Shown here piece after piece: positions 12,901-27,080 of a stretch of DNA of 64,000 bases. The translations under genes were made by a program, and so were the position numbers. The stretch comes from Mycteria americana. Taxonomy: Eukaryota; Chordata; Aves; Ciconiiformes; Ciconiidae. Below the pieces are notes generated by a model, which did not search any database, was not told where the DNA came from, and saw only the letters and a list, made by a program, of their open reading frames with translations. Location of the stretch: NCBI RefSeq assembly GCF_035582795.1, contig NC_134369.1:56544001-56608000 (forward strand), in the 5' to 3' direction. Within the stretch, counting starts at the first letter, position 1; every line of letters begins with the position of its first letter.

Positions 12901-15900
12901 CACTACCAGCAGCAGCAAGTGTGCTAAAATTCTATTCTTGCAGGGAGCTTTCACACCCACATATCAGTCAACATAAGAAAAGGTGGCAGCAGCAGCACTA
13001 ACAAGTAACAGGAAACTCAAATACTATATTTGGTCCTACAAAAACATTTCAAGTTATGCTACCGGATACCTCCCTGGGCCAAGCAGGCATTCAGAGCACT
13101 TTCAATGGCATCATAGTTGCATGTTTTAATTACTACCTACCACGCTTTTGATTCTTGGCCATCAATCGTTGTTATCAAGCCATTACATCTTTTAAGTGCC
13201 TGCTCTCAGTAGTTACGGTGCAACAAAGAAAGAACAAACCAGCAAAAGGTCCATGTGTCGACCCCAGATTTGCCACCAAATTTGTGCCACTGTGAACAAA
13301 TTCAATTTCCATCCCTGTCTCTTGAGCTTTCCATTAAAAAAAAAAAATTAAATCTGAACACCAGATACATCCAGTTCCCAAGGAATCCAACTACAGAGAT
13401 TCCCAACAGCTTCAGAGGGAGCTGGATTAGGCCAAAGTCTGCAAACATGCTCAGCTCTCACCAAGGTCAAGAAAACTCAGCACCTTGACAAGTAGGAGCT
13501 TTTGAGAATCTCAGCCTAATTCATACGCAAGGATTACTATTTTAGGAATAAGCACTAGTACAAAGAACTTGACCCCCATCTAACTCATCTACAGAACAAC
13601 AGATTTAGAGATCTTGATCTTATGCATCAGGAAACAGCTTTGCCCAAGAAGAAATCTGTGGTAAAGCTGCCTTAGAATAAATGACTCTGTTTCCAAATTC
13701 TTTGGCCAAGCTACGAACCAAGCATTTTAATTAAGGTCTCCTAATTGCAGTTAGTGTAATTTGGGGTAGGGGGCAGGGAGGAAACACGCTTTTCCACAGT
13801 TCACTGGTACCAAAGCTGACAAACAAACAAAGAAAAGTAACTTTAAAAATACATGTTAGCTGTAATAAATGCTCTACCCATGTTCTGTGGTTTCAGAAAC
13901 ACATTTTCCTGTTTGAAGAAAGCTCTCCTGTCTGGTTCTACAGACCTTTTTCGCAATGGCAAACAGGAGAAACTAGGAATAAGGGAAAATTGGGGAAGTA
14001 ATTTGTTAACATACAAACAGCCACAGCACGTCAGACTGAAGGTCCAACCTACTCTGCCTCTAGTGTGGCTGTTCTCTCTGTTCTATAGCCAAAGACACAA
14101 AAGAAACATCCCAAAATACTGTTTTTCTTTAGTGATCTCTTGCAATTAGAGCTACACTGTTTTATTACCACTACAACAATACTAGAGGAAAACCTGCCAA
14201 AAAGGAATGGGATTAAGCATTACATTTTAATAGATTATTCAAGACAAACAAGAGATCAAATCACAGCACGAAAGTATTGTGCCAACCCCCACCCAAACAA
14301 TACCTATTGTGAGCCAAGATGCAGCACTATGCTAATCAGGAAACTGCTTAACACAGTAGCACAAAAATGAGAAAAAAAGTTGTACTAGAAAAGCCAGTGG
14401 TCAGCACAGTACACATGGAAGTGATGGTCTGCTGCAACCCTAATTCTGTACTATGCACCTGAGTTTATTTTACTTAGAGGAAAAAGACAAAACTCCCCAA
14501 CGACCCTATGCCTTTCTCATTCAATCACTTCAGGCTCCTTCCAGCATCATTTTGGGCTCCAAATGTCAGACTCCTAGTTGACTCAAATGAACACTTGCAT
14601 CCCACCAGTCTCTTGGAAACATTAGAAATTAAAACACAGCGGCTGACCAGCATCAATCAAGTAAAGTCTTCTCTACTCTCCAGAGCCTTCTCAGGGAGAC
14701 ATGAGCTTATATGCTAAAGATCCATGTGGTTTGATTACAATACCCAGAACCAGCGATAACCTGTTACATACTTCAAGGAAAAGATAGCCAAGAGAGGCTT
14801 TAAATTACATTTAGACCATAGTAAGATCCACTGTTTTTCCTGCAAAAAAGCAAGTTCTGATCCACAAGAAAGCTCTACCTTGAGGTGTAACACTATTTGA
14901 AAACAGGCAATCCATTACTAGTAAGCAACAAAACTGATGAAGATCAATGCCTTATAGCATACCTAAAGAGTAAAGCTACAATCACTTTGCACTAACAAAG
15001 GAATTGGAAGGGAAACTAGTTAGACAGTTCTTGAAACAAAGTTAGCCCCGAACAAAAGCAATTTAAGCTTGGGGATGTCTATGACCAAAGATTTTTCACT
15101 CTACTGAACTGTGAATAAAACAAAATTCAAAGCACAAATTCTCCCAGATGCTGAGAACTGAGGGCCTAAAATAGCATCAGAAAGAGAAAGAAAAAGAAAA
15201 TGGAGCTTCAACCCCCTATCTAGCAGCAAGCCTGTACTTTCTATTCCTCAAAGCGTGCTAAAATTTTGGTTCTATAAAGGCCAGGAAAAAGGTCAAAAAA
15301 CCCTACTCTCTTCAAAATCCACTCCAGCCTGGATAGAATCCCTGGACTTTGATCTATTCCTTGAGACAAAAGGAAAGGTTACACCAAAATGTCAAGCCCC
15401 AACATCAGAATATAACCCCATCCAGCACTTGTCCACCTGCAAATAGATCTCTTTTCCTCCTATAGCCCCAGCTCCCACTTGCAGTCCGTGCAACCAGGAA
15501 CAGCTGAAGGCATAGCACAAACCATCTTCTCTCCATAGATTAAACCAGTTTTAAAAGGTGGCAGTTTTGAAAAAGACGACTTCTACTGAGTGACAAAGGG
15601 TGCTGCTCAATTTTGTCATCACGTACTCTTTGCACAGCACATGGTGCTCCACCCCAATGTGCCAGCAACAATGCTTCTCTCCTTCTACTCTTATGCTTTC
15701 CCCTTTTCTGCCAGATACAGGGTGCAGGTCAGCAACTACAAGTACTATTTTTTTTTTCCATCAGCCTTTCATCAAAATAGTAGACTTGCTTAGTTTCTTT
15801 TTTCCTTTCCTCCCTCACATACACTTACGCATACTTTTACAGGAGTTTTCTTTCAGTGCTTGAAAACTACCAGATTGACAGCTCCAGTGAATTAAGCTCC

Positions 15901-16877
15901 CTCTTTGTCGGCAAAACAAGAGCAGCACCACAGGCAACTTCAGAACAAGCTCCCTCTATCCTCCTCTTCCCACTCCTCCAACTAGCAAGCGTATCTGAAT
16001 GCTGAGCTTCGCACACAGCTCTATCATACCAGGGGGCCTTGTAAAGAGTCTCTGATAATGTGGTTTACCCAGACTATCTCACAGGACACTAATGTTAAAG
16101 CCACACGTGATAAAAAAAATCATGAGTCGACACATTATCAGCATGCACCTGTGCCAGACAGCACAAGTAACTCTAAAGCCACGAGGCTGGTCTGAGTGCA
16201 TGCAAGTCTGTGCTTAAAGACTGACTGGCAAAGAAAATCTATTTTAGACAACAGTGTGAAACAACACTGAGTTGAAGCAACTCTTAAAGCCATACTTGAA
16301 ACTACAGAAAGCCAATGTTAACTGAAAACCAACAGAAAGACCAGAAAAATTCAATGCTCTCAATATCAGACAAAAGACGGGTGAAGATTTTATTTGAAAA
16401 TTAATTGTACATTTGGCATAAGTGCTACAGAGACAGGGCTTCTGTTCCTACTGCAGTAGTAATACTGTACTTCACTTTTGGAGAGTGCTCCTCTGCTATG
16501 TTACCACTTAACCTGGTCAGGCAGCAAATGTGGACCTGGGCACTCTCCTCTCTTCAATTACAAGGGGTTTTTAGGTTCCACAAAACCCTCCACTGTTGGT
16601 TGCAAGTCACAGATTAGCACGCACCAGATGAAGTTAGAAGATGGCTCCTAAACTGTACCCAGCTTTTAGTTCCTCCTCCTCCCTCTTTTGCAGGCTTTTT
16701 TATTTTTAGCAGGAAAGTCTCTTCTCTTTGGGGAAGAACTTTTAACTTCCGAACTTCTTATGACATCTTGACTGATTTTTTTTTTTTTTTAAATTGGTCA
16801 AGAGCCAGGGTGTTTTAGTAAAATGAACATATATACATACACTTAAAAATAAGTAATGCCTACTCCTTCACAGGTTT

Positions 16878-16895
16878 AAAAAAAAAAAAAAAAAA
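16878..16895 (+). repeat. Poly-A tract (18 A)
   Basis: A run of 18 A is followed by A-rich sequence. I see no retrotransposon body in front of it, so I treat it as simple sequence rather than a retroposon tail. Confidence 0.8.
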
Positions 16896-19800
16896 GAAAC
16901 ACCAAAAAAACCCCACAACACAGCAGAAGCAACTTTATATTTGCTTATGTTTTACTCACAGCAAAACTAGAGAATAGCCAACATGTGCCGATAGCCTCCT
17001 TATGTTCCTGTGATGCCAGGAATGAAAGTGAGTTCAAAAATGCATTAAAAGGTTTATGTGGAACAGATCCATCTGTGGCTATTAAACACAGTACCATGGA
17101 CATAACTGCTGCCACCGGAGTCTGTAAACCAGTGACTAACAGAAGGCGAGAGGGTCTGCCAAGGAGAAGGTGAGCACAGTTGCGCTGTGCCTCATACTTT
17201 CTCTAAGCATCTGCTACAACCATCACTCAGGTCCTGGCTGGCCGAGCTCAGGTCTATTTAGCTGGCCTTGTGTTCTTCAGCTGGCCCGTCACCCAAAACA
17301 CCTCCGAGCAGTTAGGGCCTCTGCTACAAAACAAAACATACTGATCAACTTGTGCGGGAGTAACCTCGCCATTACCCTATGCTATCCTCTCACCCTTCAA
17401 ATGGCAACAAGGAGAGCCCATACTGGCTGCACCGGTACCAGACTCCAGTGACAGCAGGCAGAGAGGGCTGGATCCTCAGCCTGTAAGATCTCCTGAACTG
17501 AGACGAGTTTTTGTAATACAAAGGAACAGCATGTTCCTGAACAAAGCAGCATCTACACGCAGCTTTATGACATGCAGATAGAGCTAAAGAGCAACAGTTA
17601 GCAGTATTTACATTCATCTCTGTGGTTTGTTTTTTAACTACAAGGAAATCAAGATTCTCATTGAAACACACGTTTAAGAAATAACATATCGGATCAGGTT
17701 TAAGTGGTCACTGCTGGACTCACTAAAACACAGCATATTGCTGAAAAAGGTAGTTGTTTCATAGCCCACCTATACAATTGATGACACTTTCCATCCTTGT
17801 AGTGAAACCAGGCTGACAAGATAAGGAATAAGCCTAGGCATTACACCAGTTCTTGTAACCATGGAAGTCATTTTGAAGCAGCAGGGAGAAAGGACTGCAG
17901 CGCTGTGGCTGCTGATGGGGCAGGCGTGGCATGTCACAAGCAGACCTTCATGATATCATTTCCTTCCAGCACCATTAATCACCACGGACATCACTTGTTC
18001 TATCAGCTATTAACCAGTTGCCCCAACATGCAGATAACTTTATCAAGGTTAGGCAATGAGAGTCATTACTAAGCACTATAACATGCAGTGCCAAAAGCCT
18101 TGTTTCACAGAATCCTCTGAACTATTTCCTTCTGCTGTAAGAAAACACATTACTACTACATGTACTTATCCATACCTAACACTGGGGGAAAAGTTACAGA
18201 AAGTAGAAAAAGTCACCAGCACTTTAAAAAACCTGACTTCAGAAAAGGAGAACTATGTTGCTTTTGGCCAGAACATTCAACTCCAACCAGGTCTCTTAAA
18301 TCACTGATTTTTAGCCCATTAGCACTCTTCAAGGAGGGGCACGCTCCCTCAACATGCACGCACGTTTGTGGTGTGGTCTGACAGGACAAACATGGGCCTT
18401 CAGAACGACGGACAGGAGCATCCCAGCCTCGCAGCTCAAGATCTACTATTTTGTCTTTTGCTACAGACATGTCTCATTCAAGTATTTTTCCTCCTTTGCC
18501 AGCAGCACCATGGAGAATTCAGTTTCAAGAGGCAATGCCTCGGGACCCAGACCGAACATGCAGAACCAATGCGTTACAGAGGGAAAGGACTGAAGATGGT
18601 TTGTTGACAAGGAGGAAGAAAAGCCTATGAGGAGTGTGATGAAGAGTGAAAATAAGCCTGTTTTTCTGAGGAGGAAGGACCGACTTCAAATTCTTCCAAG
18701 CAAGCATGACTCTGCAGTATACGACAAGACAAAACTAGACGCATTATAAATCTTCACTAACTGGCATCCAAGGGTAGAAGATTAAACAGCTCAACATGAA
18801 CTGACCCTGCTTACAAGTTCTGGGTCTGGCTCTGCCAATTACCTTCCTAAAAGTGCTGTTAGATCTAGAAACGTGACTTTCTCCACTCTACAGATCAGAC
18901 CCCCAGGAGCCCTCAGGGCGACCTCAATGCGTGCACACCCTCCAGCTGCGGGAAAGAGCAGACTTCTGCTTTGGTTCCCAATTCACAGGTATTATTTGAC
19001 AGAATTTGTACGAGTGGCAATTACACCCCAGCCAAAATAGCCCAAGCACTGCGGCTGGGAGGAAAAAGAACTACAACTAAGGACATTTTACTGGAACTAA
19101 AGGACATCCCCGCCTCAGTGAAACTCAGTCATTTTGAAAGCCATTCTTGAAGTACGTAGTTGTCCTCCAAATAGAAATTCTCTTTGCAGAGAGAGAGAGA
19201 GAAAAAATAGTAACTAGTATTTGTGTAGTATTTGGACAGTATGGAAGTATCAGCAGTTTCCTCCTTGATCATATAAAGGGCATAACTCCTTCTGAGGAGA
19301 GTTAAATTCCATCAGTACAAAACAAACCATTGTTTTGAGGACTGAACACCGAACTCAAAAATGAGAAAAAGAAGATAACCAGACAGAAGAGGGTTTGTTC
19401 CACAGCACTATGGCACAGATGTGCCCAGCACAGGTGCTTATTTTATCTATTATCACACTTATTTTAGTGTGTTTCGTATGCTCTGCTTCCTTGGAACATG
19501 TTCAAGAATGTCACCTCACCAAAAAGTGTCAACTGTTGATGAGATGAATAGCACATTATCTGGCCAATATCATGAGATACACTGTCAATCAGTGCTTCCC
19601 AGGTGCAGTACATCAAGGCAGAGCAAACACTTTCCATCATCTCTGACACCCCTCTCAGGTTGAGCCTATATATTCAGAAAAGCTGCACACATTTAGACTA
19701 TGTGCCTAGACTTCCCAAGTCATGGCTCCTGAATTAGTAAAGGGACTTCAAACTACTTAATGTACACAAAGAACTGTTTCTCAGGCACCTTCTGCGCTAT

Positions 19801-20107
19801 TACAGAGTGGACCAAACCAGGGACAGCAGAGAGGTCAACATCTCTGCCTTGAAACGGGACCACAGGCCCATGTCATTCCCAGCATGTTTGTCCAAACTGG
19901 TCTTAGAAGTCTCAAGCAACGAATTCTACTGCCTACCTAGACAATCACAGTATCTTTTCCACTTACCTATCATCTCTCCTTCTTGGCACAACTGAAGCTC
20001 ACTACTTGTTGTTCTACCTACAATGGAAGTGCAGAATACATGGGGGGGTGGGGAGGAGCGTTGGGGGTTTTTTCCTACAACAGCTTTTTACAGTGTCTGA
20101 AGATCCG

Positions 20108-20500
20108 TACCCAGCCTCCTCTTTTTTAAGTTGAATAACACAGTACAATACACTGTATTTTCAAGACCTCTGATCCTTCTCACTACTCTCTTCTGGGTAC
20201 TTTCCAGCTGATCTGCCTTTTCCTTGAAATGCCGTGCCCCAAACCAAAGGCAGTAGGTGAGGCTACGGCAGCAGCAGCCTTATCAGTGCTGTGCAGAATG
20301 GAGGCATTACTTCATGTGCCTTGCAGGCTGTGTTTCAACTTATGTACCCCAAGATGACATTTGCTTTTTTTTTTTTTTTGGCAACAATTTGTATTCAGCC
20401 TATGATCTGCAAAAGAATGCAGATCTTTCTCTGAAGACCTGCCACCCGCCCAAGCTTATTATTGTTCCTGGCTGCGTATCAGTTCAAACAGGTTGTTGTA
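20108..20500 (-). mobile_element. Old CR1/L3-like LINE fragment, 3' part
   Basis: On the plus strand the text runs through phrases typical of the reverse complement of a CR1-clade reverse-transcriptase region: CTCTCTTCTGGGTACTTTCC, then CTGATCTGCCTTTTCCTTGAAATGCCGTGCCCCAAAC, with the 3' part including GATGACATTTGC and a remnant of the 'ccaagatc' block. The same order of phrases is seen in the well-preserved CR1 at 61.1-62.2 kb (for example its GGGGCCCAAAACTGAACACAGGATTC segment), but here much more diverged. A poly-T run of 15 interrupts it near 20367. The reading frame is broken and the copy is old. Family assignment beyond the CR1/L3 clade would need a repeat library; the borders are approximate. 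Confidence 0.6.
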
Positions 20501-23500
20501 AAGGGATGTACCATAAGGAGGATGCAAACTTCCTGAACCTAAGGTAAATGATTGCTAGATCACAAAACACAGTCGCTATGAAAGAGTGATTGTTACGGTC
20601 ACTTCTGTTTCCGAGCGGCTGCACTCCACGTCCCCATGAAATGGTTCTGCAAGCATAATGCAGTAAGGTTTTTGTGAGAAGGATGCCTACCAATAAGTGC
20701 TCTCAGAGATTAAGAAAAGGCACATACATCCAGTTCTTCTGGGATGTAAAGTCTTCTTGACAGACTACTGGAAGAAGGAGCAGGAACCCAGAACTTTTCC
20801 TCCAAGAAATACATATTTTTTTGCTACTACCTCCAACGCTTTTTCATAGCTTAGTATAATTTCTACCATTAGGCTAGTTGTAAGTTTTTGTTAGAGCTGA
20901 TGTCAAAGAAACTTACCCACCCATCTGGCCCCCAGTTAATTCTCATGATATAGTATTTCAGACTAACACAAGCAACAATGGGAGCTATTGATCAACACAC
21001 ATACATTTTATTTTTATGGCTTTTAAGGCTGTAAAAGCTAACTGGCACAAGCCAGGCATTTAACAAAAGTAGTATTTAGGGGTTTTTGTGGGGAATTGGG
21101 GTTAAAGAAAATCCTCTGAGTTCTTCCTGGAAAAAATATGCAATATACTTCAGGGCCTGCTATATAAAGAAACAGATTAATTTAATACCCTCAAACCAGC
21201 GTTATTCTTAAATCTATCTTAAAACTCATGTTTAGGTTCTTGTGCACAGGCCATGGCACACAAGAGACCACAAATAAAGTTTCGAAGAGAAAAAGAGAGC
21301 CATACAGTTCTACAGCACTGACAGTGTTTACCATTTTATGGTAGATTTACTAAACAGAGTAGCTTCTCATATGTGCTAAAAGAAGGCTTAGCTTTCTATC
21401 ACAGAAACGAAATAGGCAAAAGTTGAAGAATCAATTTAGCTTAAAGAAAAAAAACAAGCAAGTTCAAGTCACACAGAAATTTAAATTAGGCATACTAATA
21501 TTTTGGTTAGAAAAAAATCATTGGTTGCTATGTTCAGCAGATTGATCTGGTACCAGCATCAAATAGCTTCATCATAACTCAATCAAAAAAACCCAAAAAA
21601 CAAGCCAACCCACCACACTGACCTGTCATACCCAAACAGTCTTCAGTATAGGTGATGTGCTCTAACAGGAGCTACACATCCAAAGAAAAGAACATCCCCT
21701 TGCATAAAACCAAACCTGAGACCTGCTGAACTGATCAGGTAGCAATTCAAGAACATGGTCTCAAGTTTCAGAACAGTCTTCAGCAGTGGGTAGCACCTGG
21801 GAATCCAAACCAGATCAAGAAGCTTTAGCTTCCTGTGTGTCAATGAATGCTATTAGTTTATCATGGATGGTCTTCCAAGGAGGGAAGACAATTTGGCTTG
21901 CTCACTGAAAATCAAGACAACTGGGCCTTACTAGAAGGCATTCTTGATTACCTCACTTCCATTTTCTTCTTCTGTGGGCAGAATTGGATTTTCTCAGAAT
22001 GTCTATAATTTCCTGAGAACTTTTTCCTCCCAGATGCTCACCCTGCTTTTATGAAAAAACACAGCACAATAAAATCTGACCATAAATAATCTGGACATTA
22101 AGATGTACAAGCACAGTTCTTCTGTCTGTCAAACTGCAGGATTTATCATGACATGGATTACATCTTCAGGCAACTCCAACTCCTTTGCTATTCATTTTCT
22201 ACACGCTATGAAGAGGAAATTCTGACTCATTATGTATATAGCCACACAGAAAAGCTACCACATTACCATGCAAACTTACAAGTTGCACATGTGAATGCTT
22301 TTGCCCAAAATAACCGAGAAGTAGCTTATCATTCAGAATGGGGTGACTTTAAATTATCTCATCTCAGATGAAGCATATTTCACTTCACCTCATCTCACTG
22401 TAACTTATTCACGTTGCCATAACCTTACTGGCTCACATCTCTGTGGCTCCCAGAAGAGATTATATTAATGGATGACATGCAGAACAACTACCAAGGAAAG
22501 AGAGGCTTTTACAGAGCAAACAGCCATTTGTAAATGGCTGCACTTCACTAATCTGAACTGGTGCCAAACACACAGAACTCATTTTCTGAGCAGATATATG
22601 CATTTTTCTGGACTACTACCACCACTCCTCATATGGCAGGAACAGAAGTCTTTTTATTCACAACGTCCAGAGAGACCTGGCAGTACACCTATGCATATTT
22701 TACAAAAGGATAATCTGGGTATCCAAGAGTCTTTACCACTGCCTGCAGTTCATACCACAGCTCTGTCATCTCTGTACTGGAATGGGGCATCTCCATTTCC
22801 CTAACCTTGTATTAGTGCTCGTGCACCTGAATGGTGACAACCATTCCAAGGTCAGTGTGATGAGCGGGGAACTGATTGGATTGAGAGTCTTTGCCAACTG
22901 CATAACCACTAAACCCAGCTTGAGATAGAGGACGAGCCCAAGCAACTAGAGGAAGAATGAACTGTTCCTTTCAGCAGTGGCAGGGACACATGGTAATGTC
23001 ATAACTACACACTTACATCACAGGCTCCTAAATTCTCAGATAGGAGTCCCTAGAAACCTTGTCTTACTTTTTAGCAGGCTATAGATACTCTGTATTTTGC
23101 CAATAGCCAAGTACCTAAAGCTCTGAGACTGTGCCATCACCTTGGGGGAGATGAACGAAAAGGCTCACATGGAAGTCTACTTGAGATGCACAAACCAGAC
23201 ATTTGCACACTGTAGTCCCATAAGAGGCCCAAGTCAGGGAACTGCAGCCGCAGCATATATGCTAACATGCAGATAATACCGAGTTCAACACAAAGCATGG
23301 TGACCTAGCAGTTTCACTCAAAAGCACATGACAACTTGGCAGCAGTAGCTTATTAAATTGCCTCCTGACTAATAAATTCAGTGAGGAGATAAGAAGCCCA
23401 TACCAAATGCCTTGTTCCACACAGAAGAGCTCAATCCCACATCACAACTCAAACAGGAATGCCCTCTTATCAGCAAGGCTGAGACAGAGACTCTCTTCTC

Positions 23501-23800
23501 CCCACTGAAACTGTACCGATGCACAGAAAGGAACAAAGTCTCATTCCACTGACAGCTTATGTAGAAAGGAGTTGCTGGGTGGAATGGAAAACCGCTGTGG
23601 GAAGCAGAGACCAGAACTGAGGATGCACCTCATCCCAAAGGAATGCTCCCGCCATGGTGCTACAGACATAGCACAGAGGATGGCTATCCTGGCACTGGAG
23701 AGGGAGCTCACATTCCTGTCTATACACAGTGGCAGGTTAAGCCAGAGGATCAGAGCAAGCCTGGCTCATCTTCAGGTTCAGTCTCCCTTGGGGACACCAG

Positions 23801-23870
23801 CTGCAGACTTGAAACCGGGCTTCCCACTTGCCAGGCAAGTGCTCTATCCTCCAGTTCAACAGCTCTCAAG
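23801..23870 (-). repeat. tRNA-derived relic (tRNA pseudogene or SINE head)
   Basis: Read on the minus strand, this segment holds GGATAGAGCACTTGCC, a palindromic anticodon-arm-like stem (CACTTGCC / GGCAAGTG), and then GTTTCAAGTCT. The last matches the pol III B box (GGTTCRANTCC) at 9 of 11 positions if the R and N positions are allowed. The spacing is tRNA-like. The acceptor arm is not clear, so this is not a working tRNA gene. It may be the head of an old tRNA-derived SINE; the body following it was not recognised. Confidence 0.4.
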
Positions 23871-26800
23871 GTGCTATCCAGGAACCACTGATCCTCTGCA
23901 ACAAGCCTGTGAAACCACACTGCCTTTTTGCTCACCACACCACTCAGAAGCCTGAAAGAGATGTAGAAGCACTAAGGGATGCAGTGGGCTGTAACCCAAC
24001 AATTTGGGAACTGCTGGTCTGGGCTATAAATGTGGAAGTAGGTATTGCCACAGGCACTGTTTTTATCTCCTTGGGCTACACCTGGAAAGCACAGCCAAGA
24101 CTGTTATGCTCTACAAAGAATACAGCTCAGGTAGGACATATCTAGCATGTCACAGTGAGGACCAAAAGCGCAAGTGAGCTCAAAGGCCTCTGATACAAGG
24201 AAGATTACCTTGTGGATACGGAGCTTAGGCAAAAGCCCCAAGACGCTGTGTTCAGGCAGGACAGCTGCCGTGCCAGTCACATGCGTTACCAGAACTTTAC
24301 ATAATCAAGTAAAAATTTTAAGAAAAGAAGGCAGGTGCCTATAAGTGCTCTGGTAACAAAACTGGAAGAATTCAGATGCCACAATTTAACAGGGAAACCT
24401 ACTGAAACCCAGCAGCCTAAGTTGCACTTTAAAGATGGATACAAACATGAGGAAAGTATTTAAGGTTCCTGTCCAGTCTTTGTGTAGCAGAAACCTGAAG
24501 GCAGGCCTGCCTATGCCCCAAAACAGCACCTTAACTGCTGGTCCACTTGCACTCGCTCATGTCTCATTTCAGCTAGGACAACATAACAACATTTCAGCTT
24601 AGAAGCGCTGCTGGAGACAAAACCCGGAGCCACTCTTAAGAAAGTGGTTCAGCATTTGGACTATCTCTCAGAGGATGGTTCAAACAGATTTTGAAATGGC
24701 TGCCCACAATCCCTTTAGGACACCAGTGTCTTGCAGCAGAAGTGGCTGCGCTGGCAGACTGCAAAGAAATGAAGATTCTTCTCATCCTAGCAATACTCAC
24801 GATTTAAACCCAGCATGCTTCAGGAGTTCATCAGGATGCTTCTCTTACTCTCCTGGATTATATAACTGCTTCATCGCAAACCCATACAAACAAAACTGAA
24901 CTTTGTAGCCATCCAGAAAGTGCATCCCTAGGCAACAGCCAAATAAATTCCAAGTAACAGTCACCATAAAGTACATAGAGTAGAGACAGACAGACACATA
25001 GTCCACTCTAACGCATGAATCACTGTATAGGAATGAGTACGCTTGCCTTATTTCCTACCATATACAATATTTCTGATAAGATATATGTTGAGCTTGGCAC
25101 CACTTTTTCTACAGCAACAAAAGCTTACAAACACACAAGTAATCAAGCAGGTATTATGCATAAAATACTTGAAATCTTTGCCTAAATTAATGCAGCCTCC
25201 CACTGGTGTCAATGGAAGTTACCAGGAAGAAAAACAGAGCATCCAAGACATCAGTGCAACTTGCTTCAGTGACTGTACTGATCTTTAAACCAAACACCTA
25301 ACTCCACTTCTACAGAAAGGCTAGTATTAAATGCTTTTAAAAATACCAAAGCATGACTGAATAGACATATCTATCCAATATCTGTAAATACTATACAAAG
25401 TAAGCTTAGCCTGTACAGATGAGAGAGCCTAATTTTCACCAAGAAGAAATTAGTAAAGTGTAGCAAGAGACACACTTTGGGGTCAATTTTCACAGCACTG
25501 CGAGGACCTAAAACTATTAATAAATTTGTACAGTACACAAAGAAATTGTAGATCCATGTTATGTAACACAAGTGTAAGGAATTTTCTGAAGTAGAGAAAA
25601 ATTAAGCGATGAACCTAGTCAAAAAGAGAAACAAGAACAGTGGAGGGCAGAAAGTCAGTTTTGGAGATTCCTAAACATAAGAATGTACAGCACGTAATAC
25701 CAAAGACAAATTACTACAAAAAGCTTTTTATATATTTTCTGAGATTCCCCTTAGTTTCTGGGCACGAAAACCAGCCTATACCAAACCTCAAGGCCCTAAA
25801 AATGACATTTTTCTTATGCTTATTAGAAGAGATTAAAGTGTATTTTTGAGTGTCACAAAAACCGAAAAATCTCTTAGGCAAGGTCAAAGCTTAGCATTAT
25901 TCATCCCGACGTACTTTGTTTGGAGAATCACATGAAATTTAAAAAGACATTAAACCAGAATGTGTGGCCTTTTCTATACTTTTAAAAAACTCTGGTAAGT
26001 TTTGCTGAAGTTTGACAGAGAGGATAGAGAATGCCAAGAACACAAGCTGATGTGAAAGCTTCTGTCACTTTCTCAAAATAGTTTTCTGTTTCTTCTGCCT
26101 CCTTCATCTTTACAGAAAGGAGCAAGTGCTGCCAGCAGAAATTTCACAGGGATTGGTGTTTTTAGCATTACATGCTTTAATAAAGCGTATTTGAAGTCTC
26201 GTAAAATATATTCCGCAAAGTTTGAACAGATTTCACAGAAACCAGAACATAGGTTACTTAGAATATCTTCAATTATCAAAATTAATTTCATATACTTGTT
26301 ATAAACTTACTATTAGAACGAAATAAATAAGAAAAAGCTGTTATTCGATATCAGAAGCTGTAATACATGTGTCACAAGACCTCAGACCCACATGGAGTTT
26401 ACGTTTCCAATTAAATAATAAAATTGTGTAATATACTGCATGTATTATCCTCTAAGCTATTCAGATAAGCCTAATTACAGCTTACTGAACTAACCTTTAC
26501 CTCCAGGAGTGTGGAAAATACATGGAGTTATACTACCTTCAGACATCTCATTCATGTCTCAGATGAATACAAGCTCACTCAGGGGTTCGTATACCCTAAT
26601 TTTATGTGTTTTCACACGACTTGGAGGAAAGTTATTCCCAGTCATTTGACTCTTCCTAATAATAACTCGGCTTCAGCTCCAAATCTTAGCAAGGTCCGTA
26701 GAGCACCCAAATTAGACTATTTCACCGGGAATACTAGAGACCGCTTGGGAAGTGGCAGACAGAAATTTACCCGAGCAACAAACCTGGGCTGTGCCGGGCC

Positions 26801-27050
26801 CTCACACACACAGAGACGCTGCGCACCGCCCCAGACCGAGTTTGCCGGGAGCGTGCGGCAGCCGCCCAGGTGAGCGGGAGGCAGGAGACCTCAGCCGCGG
26901 CCCCGCGGGCACGGAGCGGGGCGCCCGGAGGGGACCGGCTAGCCCTGCCTCCCCCCGGTCCTGGCGCGCAGAGCCGGCCGAGGGGAATCACGCACCGAGC
27001 ACAAAACGCCCGCGGGCCGGCGCAGGCCACGGCCGAGCCCGGAGCGGCGC

Positions 27051-27080
27051 GGCCCCGGCCCCGGCCCCGGCCCCGGCCCC
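27051..27080 (-). repeat. (GGGGCC)5 hexanucleotide repeat in ITPK1 intron 1
   Basis: Five perfect GGCCCC units on the plus strand are followed by an AGCCCC unit. In the ITPK1 sense direction this reads (GGGGCC)5, starting about 100 bases after the splice donor at 27183. Four or more G-runs in the sense strand allow a G-quadruplex. Confidence 0.95.

Noticed and set aside
23985-24025. TTTGGGAACTGCTGG, similar to a hAT transposon end
   Set aside because: A single weak terminus of about 15 bases without a matching partner nearby.
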